Positions 7,978 through 14,997 of a stretch of 32,513 bases of DNA are shown here, in pieces. Location of the stretch: positions 1 to 32,513 of the forward strand of contig CADCML010000048.1 of NCBI GenBank assembly GCA_902802535.1, in the 5' to 3' direction. Within the stretch, counting starts at the first letter, position 1; each line of letters starts with the position of its first letter. The notes beneath the pieces are model-generated. The model was given only the letters and a program-made list of their open reading frames with translations, did no database searches and had not been told where the DNA came from. This stretch comes from an uncultured Bacteroidia bacterium (GTDB lineage: Bacteria; Bacteroidota; Bacteroidia; Bacteroidales; F082). A program made the position numbers and the translations under genes.

Positions 7978-8112
7978 CTATTTGGAAATGATTTCCCAGT
8001 GGCCTCCTCGGTCGGTGCCAACCCTGCGGATAACTTCGGCTAGCCCCCCCGATGTGGGCATCCACGGAAAATCCCCCCTGTGCCAATAATTATCCCAATA
8101 ATAATCGTTCAT
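7978..8112 (-). CDS. Possible 44-residue peptide overlapping the M14 peptidase stop
   Basis: An ATG at 8110-8112 overlaps the stop of the M14 gene as ATGA and opens a 44-codon frame (MNDYYWDNYWHRGDFPWMPT onward) ending at 7978. The overlap is the only support. The composition resembles chance translation of spacer DNA, so this may well not be a gene. The rest of 7973-8108 shows no other feature. Confidence 0.2.
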   Translation of the reverse strand: MNDYYWDNYWHRGDFPWMPTSGGLAEVIRRVGTDRGGHWEIISK

Positions 8113-9857
8113 CGGACGATTCCGATAGGATAAACCAAATAGTTCTTGTCGCAGTAGGGCGAACGTTCGTAGAACCAATTGAGGATGGTGTATTGCGAGG
8201 GTTGCTTGTCCTTGGGGAAACTGGCCTTCCAGGCCTCAAATTGCTCTTTCAGGAAGGGGTCGGCGGCGAGCATAGCTTGAGCCATCGGCTCCATTTTGTA
8301 GACCTCGAAATACTCCACGCGCTGCAAAACGTGGTTGAAAAAGCCCCACTCGAACAGCGAGCCATGCATCTCGGGCTCCAACAGGTTCATCAGCAGACGG
8401 ACACCGTTCTGCGAGGTCTTCACTACCGCCGAGCCTTTCGGGAAAACGACTTCCTTGGTGATTTCCTCCGCATTGAAACGGGCCACGCGGCAACGGCCTT
8501 CGGAAGGCGTCGGCATAAACGACACATCACTGAAACGGTAGGTGTTCACCTGCAGCGTCTTCTCGCTCTTCAAAAGATTCATCTCAAAACCGTGCGCCTT
8601 GACGATGTCTATCACCTCTTTATATTGCGCAGGGATGATGTATTCTTTGGGCACGTTGAGGGTCTTTTCGGGGCGGGTGGCGCGGATGCGGCGGGTTTTG
8701 CGCGTCTCGGGCTTCGTCGGGTCGTAAGAATAATACCAGCTTCCCGTGACGTCGCTCTGGACGGTGTCGAAATGGTAGCCCAAGAAATCTTCCCAAATCG
8801 TGTCATTCAACTCGGATTGCATATTGACAGGCAACTCACTAAGGTTCAAGTCGTTATTTTTGGCTTGCGCGAGGGCATTTTGGAAATTGGCCTTATCGGC
8901 AGCGATGATTCTCAGTGTTTCCACAATCATGTGATAGGTGGACAGCACTCGGTCTTTATAGGGTTTCAGCATGTGGGTTTCGAGCAGGATGCCCGGACAG
9001 TTGCGAGCCATGGTATAAGCCTCAGAAAACATAGCGGAGAAGCTCTCGTCGTAAAGCGAACCCGTCGGGTCGCCCCAAGGGTGAAATTCGATGTAGCGCG
9101 TGATGGGGATGTCCAACTCATTCATTGCTGCCTTGATTTTCGGCTCCCAAACGCTACTCAGCCATTGGCTCAGGCCTGCATCATAATTGCCGAAATCCTC
9201 GACAGAATAGGTAGTTACATACTGGTAATCAGCACCATCAGTAGCATGGGTGTCGAAAAAGAGGTCGGGTTGCCATTGGTTGAACAGGGCTGCAAAACCG
9301 CGCAGTTCGGGCGTGTCAAGCTTGGTAAAATCGCGGTTGAGGTTGAGACCTTGGGCGTTCACGCGCCAACCCATTTGCTTCGGGCCGTTTTGATTAATGC
9401 GGTTGAAAGGCGAGAAATTGGCCAGTCCATCGGGGCTCAACACGGGGATGAAAAGGAAGGAGAAATCGTTCAACAAATCGCCGTTTTCCCTGCCTCTCAG
9501 CATGTTGCGGATGAGCAGAAACATGGCATCTTTGCCATTAGGTTCTCCAGGATGGATGCACGACTGCACAAGAACAACGCACCTGCCGCTATTGCGGATT
9601 TTCTTTGGCTTGGTGTAACCGTCTTTGTCGACGATGAGAAGCGGCACATCGCGCCCCGTCACGGTCTGCCCGATGCTCTGGTAATGCACCTCCTTGAACT
9701 GTTTTGCGAGTTGTTTCGCGTAGGCAATAGTACCCTCATAATCGTCTGTCTCCAAATAGTTTGACTTTTCGAAAGTGGTAGTGAGATCGGGGTCCGACTT
9801 GCTGCAAGCGACCATCAGGAATAAGCCTAAGATGGATAAAAAAGCATATTTTTTCAT
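8109..9857 (-). CDS. M14-family zinc carboxypeptidase lipoprotein
   Basis: A 582-residue protein. The lipoprotein signal MKKYAFLSILGLFLMVAC supports the start at 9857. Zinc ligands follow the M14 pattern: His102 and Glu105 in HPGEPNGKDA, and His204 in FFDTHATDG. NLNRDFTK supplies the substrate-binding Asn/Arg pair, and Glu293 in LLETHML is the likely catalytic glutamate. The C-terminal 200 residues form a beta-rich accessory region. It is predicted to trim C-terminal residues (or gamma-D-Glu links) from peptides outside the cytoplasm; specificity is not evident. A well-formed promoter lies at 9876-9907. Confidence 0.9.
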   Translation of the reverse strand: MKKYAFLSILGLFLMVACSKSDPDLTTTFEKSNYLETDDYEGTIAYAKQLAKQFKEVHYQSIGQTVTGRDVPLLIVDKDGYTKPKKIRNSGRCVVLVQSCIHPGEPNGKDAMFLLIRNMLRGRENGDLLNDFSFLFIPVLSPDGLANFSPFNRINQNGPKQMGWRVNAQGLNLNRDFTKLDTPELRGFAALFNQWQPDLFFDTHATDGADYQYVTTYSVEDFGNYDAGLSQWLSSVWEPKIKAAMNELDIPITRYIEFHPWGDPTGSLYDESFSAMFSEAYTMARNCPGILLETHMLKPYKDRVLSTYHMIVETLRIIAADKANFQNALAQAKNNDLNLSELPVNMQSELNDTIWEDFLGYHFDTVQSDVTGSWYYSYDPTKPETRKTRRIRATRPEKTLNVPKEYIIPAQYKEVIDIVKAHGFEMNLLKSEKTLQVNTYRFSDVSFMPTPSEGRCRVARFNAEEITKEVVFPKGSAVVKTSQNGVRLLMNLLEPEMHGSLFEWGFFNHVLQRVEYFEVYKMEPMAQAMLAADPFLKEQFEAWKASFPKDKQPSQYTILNWFYERSPYCDKNYLVYPIGIVR

Positions 9858-9875
9858 GATACAAGAATTGACGTA

Positions 9876-9907
9876 CAAAAGTAAAACTATTTCTCATAAA
9901 GAACAAA
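9876..9907 (-). promoter_or_regulatory. Bacteroidota-type promoter of the M14 peptidase gene
   Basis: The minus strand carries TTTG at 9907-9904, a 20-base spacer, and TACTTTTG at 9883-9876, close to the TTTG-N19-TAnnTTTG consensus, 18 bases ahead of the ATG. One of the best promoters in the window. Confidence 0.75.
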
Positions 9908-9961
9908 AAAAGCGCACGATAAGATTACCGTACGCTCATTATTATGAACAATTATCTTTCG

Positions 9962-11983
9962 TCAATGCGTAACGACTAATTTTTGGGTCGTGGTGTTTCC
10001 GTCTGAATAAATAGCTTGTATGAAATAGATTCCTCCATCTAAATCTTTGACATCCAATTCTGTAGTAGTACCATAGATTGTAATGTGACGAACCAGACGG
10101 CCTGCAATGTCGTAAAGCTTGACGGCTTGCAAATCGGTATCAGATGCGACAAACACGCTTCCATCAGACGGATTGGGATACAATCTGACAGCTTGGGTGA
10201 CTTGTTCGCTAACCAACTGAGGAATTAATAAACCCTTGACAGCTTTCACCGAGGTCTTTTCACCATCATAGACGGCACAAACTTCAACGACATTGTAATC
10301 GTTTTCAGTCGGATTAAAGGTATAAGTCAAGGCCGGTTGGTTTTCGACGACCAATTCGCCATTGACAAACACGTCATAACCCGTCGGGCTGCCTGCAGCT
10401 GGAGCTTCCCATGTGGCGGTTACCGTGTTTCCATTTGCTGAAAGCGACAGATTCTCAACGGGGTAAGGATGGGTCGTGTACTCATACAGATAATGGCTGT
10501 TATACACTTCTTTCGAGCTGTATTGTTGCAGCCACACCGCTACTTCGAGGTCGTTCATCTCTTCGACATGGGTTGAAGACAGGTCAACATCAAATTCCAA
10601 GCGCTCATATTCGCTCGCATTGATGGTGATGGTGTTTCCACTTGCGTTGGGCAACATCTTCATGAGAATGTGATGGAATGAGGTCTCGCCGTTGGTGCCC
10701 ACATTTCCTGTAGTGACTTTTTCGTTCACCGTCACATACGCAACGACGTTTTCAAGCTTGGCGTAGGCCATCAGGTCTGCCGTGACAATGATGCGATTGC
10801 CTTCGACATCGAAAGCGCCTCTGATTTCGGCCAGTGCCTGCTTTTCGAGTTCTGCATCGAAAGCTTCCTGCGTCAAGGCTCCGTCTTGAGGCACGCCATC
10901 AAGCAGGACGTATGGCACCCAAGGCACATCGTAATAATTGTCTCTCACGTTCACTTCCGGAATATAATACGGGTCGCCGTTGCCAGGATAATACTCTGGA
11001 TATTTCGTATAGGTGAACTTGCCAGGGTTATTTTCCGTGAACTGAAGCATCAGATTGTTGACATTGACACACGGACCGCAGGTCGATGCCGAAAAATGTT
11101 CAATCATGGGAATGCGCTCCGTCAGGCCGATGTTAACCGAAACGGTCTTTGAAAGGACATTGTTTTCAGGGTCATCATCAGTCGCTCCGTTGATTTTCAA
11201 CAAAGTGACAGTCAACAGATAGTTATCCGCTTCAAGGAAAGTCGGGGTGGTGAACGTGAAGGTTTCGGCAGCAAGTGGTTCCATGTTGGTCTCGAAGGTC
11301 TCGGTTACCAATCCGTGTCCTTCAAACTGATAACATGCCTCAAGTGAGGTGATGACATGGCTTCCCTTATTGATGAGCCTGAAGGCCACAGCGTTGTAGC
11401 CAACTGTCACCAAATCGGGCACTTCAATGGCATCCAAATCGCCATCGGAGTCTTCAAGATTGTAAATGACAATATCATCAAAATACCAAAAATCGACATT
11501 CAAGGCGTTGCCGCTGTAATAGATGCAAAACTGCACGTTGGCTTGTCCAATGTCGGAGGTCTCGACAATTTGGCGGACTTCATACCTACCGTCTGCATTA
11601 TAGGTCTCCGACCATGCGTCGTTCCAAGTAGCACCTCCATCGGAAGTCGTAGCGATGCCTATGGTATGCGAACCAGAATAGTTGTCGAGATAATGCTTGA
11701 AAGAGACAACGACATTGCTTTTTCCGGTCAAGTCAATGGCAGGCGAGACAAAACGACTTGTCCCGATAAAAGTCGGGTTGTGTACAAGCATCAACTCGTT
11801 TTTCTCGCCACCAGCATTACATGTCTCGCTGATTGTCCAGTTGTTTTGTCCCATGCCAGCAATGGTCCATCCAGAAGGGATGTTGCTACCGTCAAATGAC
11901 TCGCTAAGCAACAAAGCCCTATTTTGGCCTTGCAAAACCATTGCGAAAAACAAAGGCAAGACAAGCAAAAAAAACTTTTTCAT
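9962..11983 (-). CDS. T9SS cargo protein with a CGPC thioredoxin-like domain (Omp28-like)
   Basis: A 673-residue secreted protein. Order: signal peptide (1-19); jelly-roll/MAM-like adhesive domain (about 25-175, ending VDFWYFDDIVIYN); an Ig-like strand region (about 180-285); a thioredoxin-fold segment with MIEHFSASTCGPC (Cys302 and Cys305), as in Omp28-related proteins; a fibronectin type III domain (about 510-590); and a C-terminal T9SS type A sorting domain (VRLYPNPSDGSVFV ... GGIYFIQAIYSDGNTTTQKL). The sorting domain should send it through the outer membrane. The CGPC pair suggests thiol-disulfide chemistry, unusual for an extracellular cargo. Second gene of a two-gene operon, 8 bases after the previous stop. 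Confidence 0.88.
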   Translation of the reverse strand: MKKFFLLVLPLFFAMVLQGQNRALLLSESFDGSNIPSGWTIAGMGQNNWTISETCNAGGEKNELMLVHNPTFIGTSRFVSPAIDLTGKSNVVVSFKHYLDNYSGSHTIGIATTSDGGATWNDAWSETYNADGRYEVRQIVETSDIGQANVQFCIYYSGNALNVDFWYFDDIVIYNLEDSDGDLDAIEVPDLVTVGYNAVAFRLINKGSHVITSLEACYQFEGHGLVTETFETNMEPLAAETFTFTTPTFLEADNYLLTVTLLKINGATDDDPENNVLSKTVSVNIGLTERIPMIEHFSASTCGPCVNVNNLMLQFTENNPGKFTYTKYPEYYPGNGDPYYIPEVNVRDNYYDVPWVPYVLLDGVPQDGALTQEAFDAELEKQALAEIRGAFDVEGNRIIVTADLMAYAKLENVVAYVTVNEKVTTGNVGTNGETSFHHILMKMLPNASGNTITINASEYERLEFDVDLSSTHVEEMNDLEVAVWLQQYSSKEVYNSHYLYEYTTHPYPVENLSLSANGNTVTATWEAPAAGSPTGYDVFVNGELVVENQPALTYTFNPTENDYNVVEVCAVYDGEKTSVKAVKGLLIPQLVSEQVTQAVRLYPNPSDGSVFVASDTDLQAVKLYDIAGRLVRHITIYGTTTELDVKDLDGGIYFIQAIYSDGNTTTQKLVVTH

Positions 11984-11991
11984 CTTGTTGC

Positions 11992-12792
11992 TTATTGAAT
12001 TGCGACTTTCTTCACAATGATACCTGTTTCGGTTTCAATGCGAACCATATACAAACCCGAATGATATCCAGCAACATCAATAGCAACTTCATTGCCCATG
12101 GCTTCATGATGGCCAACTTCTCTGCCATTCAAATCGAAAATGCTGACATTCAGCATATTATTTGCTGAAACATTCAGGACATTTGTTGCAGGATTCGGAT
12201 GAATTTGGGCATTTTCTGCACCAAGTTCAACAACCGAGACTCCGTCGTTTGAAATCAAACCACGAATCAACCAAGTGAAAGGAGGCATGCCTACGGTAGA
12301 AGCATCGGACCATTCGCGACCATCTTCAGAAATCCAACGACTATTGGCATCGCCACAATCGTCGGCAGCTGGAATGGTGTACATACCGTCGATGTTGTTG
12401 AAAGTGATCCATAGGTTCTTCGTCACATCCAAAACGACAGGCGTGTCGAGTTTGATTTCCGTCCAATCGTTTGTTCCTGCAACACTGTATTGCTGCGTGT
12501 AAACTATGTCAAGAGGACCTGTTGTGCTATTATCTTGATAGATAATTAGATAACCATTATATGGGGTGTGGTCCCATATCTTGACTTGTGTCAACTGATA
12601 GCCGTTATAATCGGCTAATTGGCTTGGTGTGAACATGTTACCCCAGTAGATGGGATCGCCGCTCAGAAGGCCGATATCCGTCAAAAAGACACCGTTATCG
12701 TATTCCAACCAAGCTTCATTTCTTTCTTGGGCACTTACATTGAATGATGCCATGACTAACATTAATGTTAGGATTGTAAATAACTTTTTCAT
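11992..12792 (-). CDS. Small T9SS cargo protein with a beta-sandwich domain
   Basis: A 266-residue secreted protein: signal peptide MKKLFTILTLMLVMASFNVSA, a single beta-rich domain (about 22-185, aromatic and Asp-rich, with strands such as YQLTQVKIWDHTPYNGYLII), and a C-terminal T9SS type A sorting domain (IHPNPATNVLNVS ... YHSGLYMVRIETETGIIVKK). The middle looks like the short lectin- or adhesin-like modules common in such proteins, but I cannot name a binding partner. First gene of the operon with the CGPC protein; promoter at 12853-12883. Confidence 0.85.
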   Translation of the reverse strand: MKKLFTILTLMLVMASFNVSAQERNEAWLEYDNGVFLTDIGLLSGDPIYWGNMFTPSQLADYNGYQLTQVKIWDHTPYNGYLIIYQDNSTTGPLDIVYTQQYSVAGTNDWTEIKLDTPVVLDVTKNLWITFNNIDGMYTIPAADDCGDANSRWISEDGREWSDASTVGMPPFTWLIRGLISNDGVSVVELGAENAQIHPNPATNVLNVSANNMLNVSIFDLNGREVGHHEAMGNEVAIDVAGYHSGLYMVRIETETGIIVKKVAIQ

Positions 12793-12852
12793 GAGCTTTA
12801 AGATTTAATTTGTTAATAATGAGTTATTTAAAGTGTTACTATTTTTTTATTA

Positions 12853-12883
12853 CAAAGATGGTTTTTTCATTCCATGTTGCAAA
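12853..12883 (-). promoter_or_regulatory. Promoter of the T9SS operon, partly within a 30-bp repeat
   Basis: On the minus strand TTTG (12883-12880), 19 bases, then CATCTTTG (12860-12853), one base off TAnnTTTG. The -33 part lies inside the first of the tandem 30-bp repeats, so the repeats belong to this promoter region. Confidence 0.55.
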
Positions 12884-12956
12884 ATTAGTTTTTTTTTCAT
12901 TCCATGTTGCAAAATTAGTTTTTTTTTCTTTCCAATTCAACAAAAAATTGTATTTT
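12867..12956. repeat. Tandem 30-bp repeats (two perfect, one degenerate) between divergent genes
   Basis: 12867-12896 and 12897-12926 are identical 30-base units with core CATGTTGCAAAATTAG. 12927-12956 is a degenerate third unit with the same phase, matching roughly two thirds of positions. They fill the space between the T9SS operon (minus) and the ROK gene (plus). Each perfect unit also carries TAATTTTG on the minus strand, a -7-like word, so the duplication multiplies promoter-like sites. Confidence 0.85.
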
Positions 12957-12958
12957 CG
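12951..12958 (+). promoter_or_regulatory. -7-like box (TATTTTCG) of the ROK gene
   Basis: TATTTTCG, one base off the -7 consensus, 22 bases before the ATG at 12981. It overlaps the end of the degenerate third repeat unit. No clear -33 element. Confidence 0.35.
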
Positions 12959-12980
12959 CCCATTCAAAATTGATTTTATT

Positions 12981-13934
12981 ATGAACACTTATTCCATAGG
13001 AATCGACATTGGCGGCACCAACACCGACATTGGGCTGGTGCGCGACGACGGCCGCTGCTTGGCCAAGAAAAACATTACGACCAGAAACTATTTCGACGCG
13101 TCGATTTATGTGTCGGACGTGTACGACCAGATTAAACTGCTGATGACTGAAAACGGTGTTGACGCCGTCGACGGCATCGGTGTAGCAGCTCCAGTGGGCA
13201 ACTACTACACGGGCTGCATCGAGAACGCCTCCAACCTCAATTTCAAAGGTGTGACGAACTTGAGGGAAATGTTCGGAAAATACACGGATGCGCCAGTGGT
13301 GGTTTCCAACGATGCCAACGCCGCGGCCTACGGCGAACTCATCTACGGCGGTGCCCGCGGCATGAAACATTTCATTATGTTCACCCTCGGCACGGGCGTG
13401 GGAAGTGGCATTGTGGTTGACGGCAAGCTGGTGCTCGGCAAGACAGGTGGCGCTGGCGAATTGGGCCATGCCATATTGATTCCCGATGGGCGTCTGTGCG
13501 GCTGCGGAGGAAGGGGCTGCCTTGAGACCTACACGTCATCCAAGGGCATTGTTCGTACTACTGTGGAACTGTTGGAGCAGAGGCTTGATTATAAAGGTGC
13601 GCTTTCGCATTACAAGCCCAGCGAAATCTCCAGCAAGATGGTAGGCGAAGCAGCCAATGACGGAGACCCCTTGGCTATCGAAGTGCTTGAAAAGACAGGT
13701 TATTGGTTGGGCATCGCCATGGCCAATGCCGTGACGTTCAGCGGTCCCGAGGCCATCTTCCTGATGGGCGGTCCCGTGAAGGCGGGCGAGGCATTGCTGA
13801 AGCCTTTGCGCAAATCGTTTGAGGAGCACCTGTGCTTCATCTTCAGGGGCAGCGTGGATATTCGCGTTTCCGAACTGCCTGACAATGACGCGGCTATCCT
13901 TGGCGCAGCGGCTTTGACGAAAGCGCTCTGGTAA
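12981..13934 (+). CDS. ROK-family sugar kinase (glucokinase-like)
   Basis: A 317-residue cytoplasmic kinase. The phosphate-binding loop is DIGGTNTD (9-16), the catalytic Asp is in SNDANAAAYGE (Asp111), a second phosphate-binding segment is FTLGTGVGSG, and the ROK zinc site is GH...CGCGGRGC (His163, Cys173, Cys175, Cys180). Length fits the family. Likely reaction: ATP-dependent phosphorylation of glucose or a related hexose or N-acetylhexosamine; there is no N-terminal HTH, so it is an enzyme, not a NagC-type repressor. An upstream in-frame start would add peptide encoded by the tandem repeats and is rejected because the family begins at the GIDIGGT strand. Confidence 0.92.
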   Translation: MNTYSIGIDIGGTNTDIGLVRDDGRCLAKKNITTRNYFDASIYVSDVYDQIKLLMTENGVDAVDGIGVAAPVGNYYTGCIENASNLNFKGVTNLREMFGKYTDAPVVVSNDANAAAYGELIYGGARGMKHFIMFTLGTGVGSGIVVDGKLVLGKTGGAGELGHAILIPDGRLCGCGGRGCLETYTSSKGIVRTTVELLEQRLDYKGALSHYKPSEISSKMVGEAANDGDPLAIEVLEKTGYWLGIAMANAVTFSGPEAIFLMGGPVKAGEALLKPLRKSFEEHLCFIFRGSVDIRVSELPDNDAAILGAAALTKALW

Positions 13935-13966
13935 TCATCTTTGGTAAAAGCATATTTGTATTTATC
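13922..13966 (-). pseudogene. Short remnant of a paralogue of the 18499-18969 lipoprotein gene
   Basis: On the minus strand this reads DKYKYAFTKDDYQSA, matching the C-terminal YTFTEDDYQNAV of the lipoprotein at 18499-18969. At DNA level 13927-13956 and 18522-18551 agree at 27 of 30 bases. The remnant overlaps the last codons of the ROK gene and follows a promoter-like repeat (13971-14070), as if everything between the leader and the C-terminus of the old gene had been lost. Confidence 0.45.
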
Positions 13967-13970
13967 TAAC

Positions 13971-14070
13971 AATTCGTTTTGAAATTCATGCTGCAAAAGT
14001 ATAGTTAAATTCCGTTGTTTTTTCAAGATCCGGGCCCATTACAAACTTTTGTAAAACCACCCGCCTGATT
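13971..14070 (-). repeat. Dispersed promoter block, copy A
   Basis: About 100 bases shared with 23752-23860 and, more weakly, with 27795-27870. On the minus strand it includes CTTGAAAAAACAACGG, a 22-base gap from CTTG to the -7-like TACTTTTG (14001-13994), then GCATGAATTTCAAAACGAAT. Copy A also holds a perfect palindrome TTACAAACTTTTGTAA at 14039-14054, which looks like an operator. The other copies sit upstream of real genes; copy A faces only the remnant at 13922-13966. Confidence 0.7.
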
Positions 14071-14111
14071 TATAGTCTGTTATTGTTTCGTTTTACAACA
14101 TTTAATCCTCC

Positions 14112-14363
14112 TCATTTATCGCTCTCCCAACTGCTCATCCCGCCATGCAACACATCCCACCGCCGCATCCGCTCATAGAAGGCTTTCATGGAATCTTCTT
14201 TTAAGCTATCCGCTTTGATTTCGGTCTGTTCTCCATTTCCTTTCTGAGAGGGCTGGGGGTGTTCCTTGTGGTCTCCGTGATGGCATCCTGACAACAACAA
14301 GATGACACTAGCTATCATTGCTGATACTGGAACGAAGATTTTTGCAATTCTTTTCATCCTCAT
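14112..14363 (-). CDS. Small lipoprotein of unknown function
   Basis: An 83-residue lipoprotein with lipobox LLSGC at about residue 27, followed by a His/Lys/Glu-rich tail (HHGDHKEH) and a C-terminal motif SMKAFYERMRRWDVLHGGMS. The motif resembles AMEEEFYKRMREFEVLFPDN in the small gene at 14659-14820, so the two may be related. The start could equally be at 14357 (MKRIAK). The His-rich run could bind metal, but that is only a guess. No clear promoter found. Confidence 0.65.
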   Translation of the reverse strand: MRMKRIAKIFVPVSAMIASVILLLSGCHHGDHKEHPQPSQKGNGEQTEIKADSLKEDSMKAFYERMRRWDVLHGGMSSWESDK

Positions 14364-14429
14364 TTTTATTCATTTGTTCTGTTGTTTAATTATTGTAAAT
14401 ACCTTTTGTCTTAAGTAATTTCCGTATTT

Positions 14430-14461
14430 TTTGACGGTCCCGTGGAGATTTGCTATCTTTG
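14430..14461 (+). promoter_or_regulatory. Strong promoter of a candidate small RNA
   Basis: TTTG (14430-14433), a 20-base spacer, then TATCTTTG (14454-14461): a full match to both Bacteroidota elements. The expected start of transcription, a few bases later, falls at the first base of a 10-bp stem at 14466. No protein-coding frame begins nearby. Confidence 0.75.
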
Positions 14462-14465
14462 CCAC

Positions 14466-14590
14466 GCAAAACAGGCTTGATACACCAAGGGCATTAGACC
14501 TCGGTTCTTAAGTCTTCTTGTTTTGCTCTGGGTGCTTCAAGAGTTACGCAATCTTCCACAAAAGCAATCGCTCTTTTAGCACCTTTTTTA
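14466..14590 (+). ncRNA. Candidate structured small RNA, about 125 nt
   Basis: Directly after the promoter, GCAAAACAGG (14466-14475) pairs with CTTGTTTTGC (14517-14526) to close a domain holding two smaller hairpins: CTTG/CAAG (14476-14489 area) and an imperfect one around GACCTCGGTTC. A second domain, GGTGCT (14531-14536) plus AAGAG (14539-14543) pairing with CTCTT (14571-14575) plus AGCACC (14578-14583), runs into TTTTTT, a terminator. I do not recognise it as 6S, SRP, RNase P, tmRNA or a known riboswitch. It may act in trans, or on the genes read antisense around it. Confidence 0.55.
14531..14589 (+). terminator. Intrinsic terminator of the candidate small RNA
   Basis: Stem of 6 bp (GGTGCT/AGCACC), a 2x2 internal loop and 5 bp more (AAGAG/CTCTT), followed at once by six T. 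A second hairpin follows at 14597-14612 (GCCTCC, CTTT, GGAGGC) with a T-rich stretch after it, which could serve as a back-up. Confidence 0.55.
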
Positions 14591-14658
14591 TGTCTTGCCT
14601 CCCTTTGGAGGCGATGTCAAATGATTTTGTTTTTCTCTCTCATAATAGTAGTAGTTTT

Positions 14659-14820
14659 TTAAGCACAAAAGTCATTAAAGAATCGCTTATTCAACGGCAC
14701 ATTATCCGGAAATAACACCTCAAACTCTCGCATCCTCTTATAGAATTCCTCCTCCATCGCCGATGTGTCGATAGGTGCCGTCATGTGTAATTCCTTCTCC
14801 TCATAGGGGTCACATTTCAT
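14659..14820 (-). CDS. Possible small acidic protein, 53 residues
   Basis: An ATG at 14818-14820 opens MKCDPYEEKELHMTAPIDTS, then AMEEEFYKRMREFEVLFPDN, ending RFFNDFCA. It has no signal peptide. The central FYKRMREFEVL motif matches FYERMRRWDVL of the lipoprotein at 14112-14363, which supports a real coding frame. It follows the 45-codon frame at 14834-14971 by 13 bases, in the same orientation as the protease cassette upstream. Function unknown. Confidence 0.45.
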   Translation of the reverse strand: MKCDPYEEKELHMTAPIDTSAMEEEFYKRMREFEVLFPDNVPLNKRFFNDFCA

Positions 14821-14833
14821 CTAAAAAATACTC

Positions 14834-14971
14834 TTAACCCTTTACAATCGTCTGTATGCAATAGGAAACTCTATTTGGTCTGCCATCAAACCAGACCATT
14901 TTACGGCTATGATACCGTTTAATGCTCATGACAAATGGTTTTGATTGATTCAGAATTGTATTTCCATTCAT
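14834..14971 (-). CDS. Possible small basic protein, 45 residues
   Basis: The frame begins MNGNTILNQSKPFVMSIKRY and ends RPNRVSYCIQTIVKG; strongly basic, no signal peptide. It starts 26 bases after the stop of the 224-residue gene and is followed after 13 bases by another small frame, so it could be part of the same transcript. I do not recognise the family. It may be a fragment of a larger lost gene. Confidence 0.4.
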   Translation of the reverse strand: MNGNTILNQSKPFVMSIKRYHSRKMVWFDGRPNRVSYCIQTIVKG

Positions 14972-14997
14972 GATATACTATCCAGAGTGAATTATAA

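Noticed and set aside
8052-9764. 570-codon plus-strand frame opposite the M14 peptidase gene
   Set aside because: The minus strand has a lipoprotein signal, all M14 ligands and a promoter. The plus frame is its antisense image.
12867-12956. CRISPR array
   Set aside because: The units are directly adjacent with no spacers, and there are no cas genes.
12810-12980. N-terminal extension of the ROK kinase by 57 residues
   Set aside because: The extra peptide is only the translation of the tandem repeats (FSFHVAKLVF twice). ROK proteins begin at the GIDIGGT strand.
13700-14026. 108-codon minus-strand frame over the ROK 3' end
   Set aside because: Most of it is antisense to the ROK gene and begins within a promoter block. 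Only the 13922-13966 part has a match, so I record that as a remnant instead of a gene.
14518-14715. 65-codon plus-strand frame beginning in the candidate small RNA
   Set aside because: It starts with TTG inside a stem, runs through the terminator hairpin and overlaps a better-supported small frame on the other strand.
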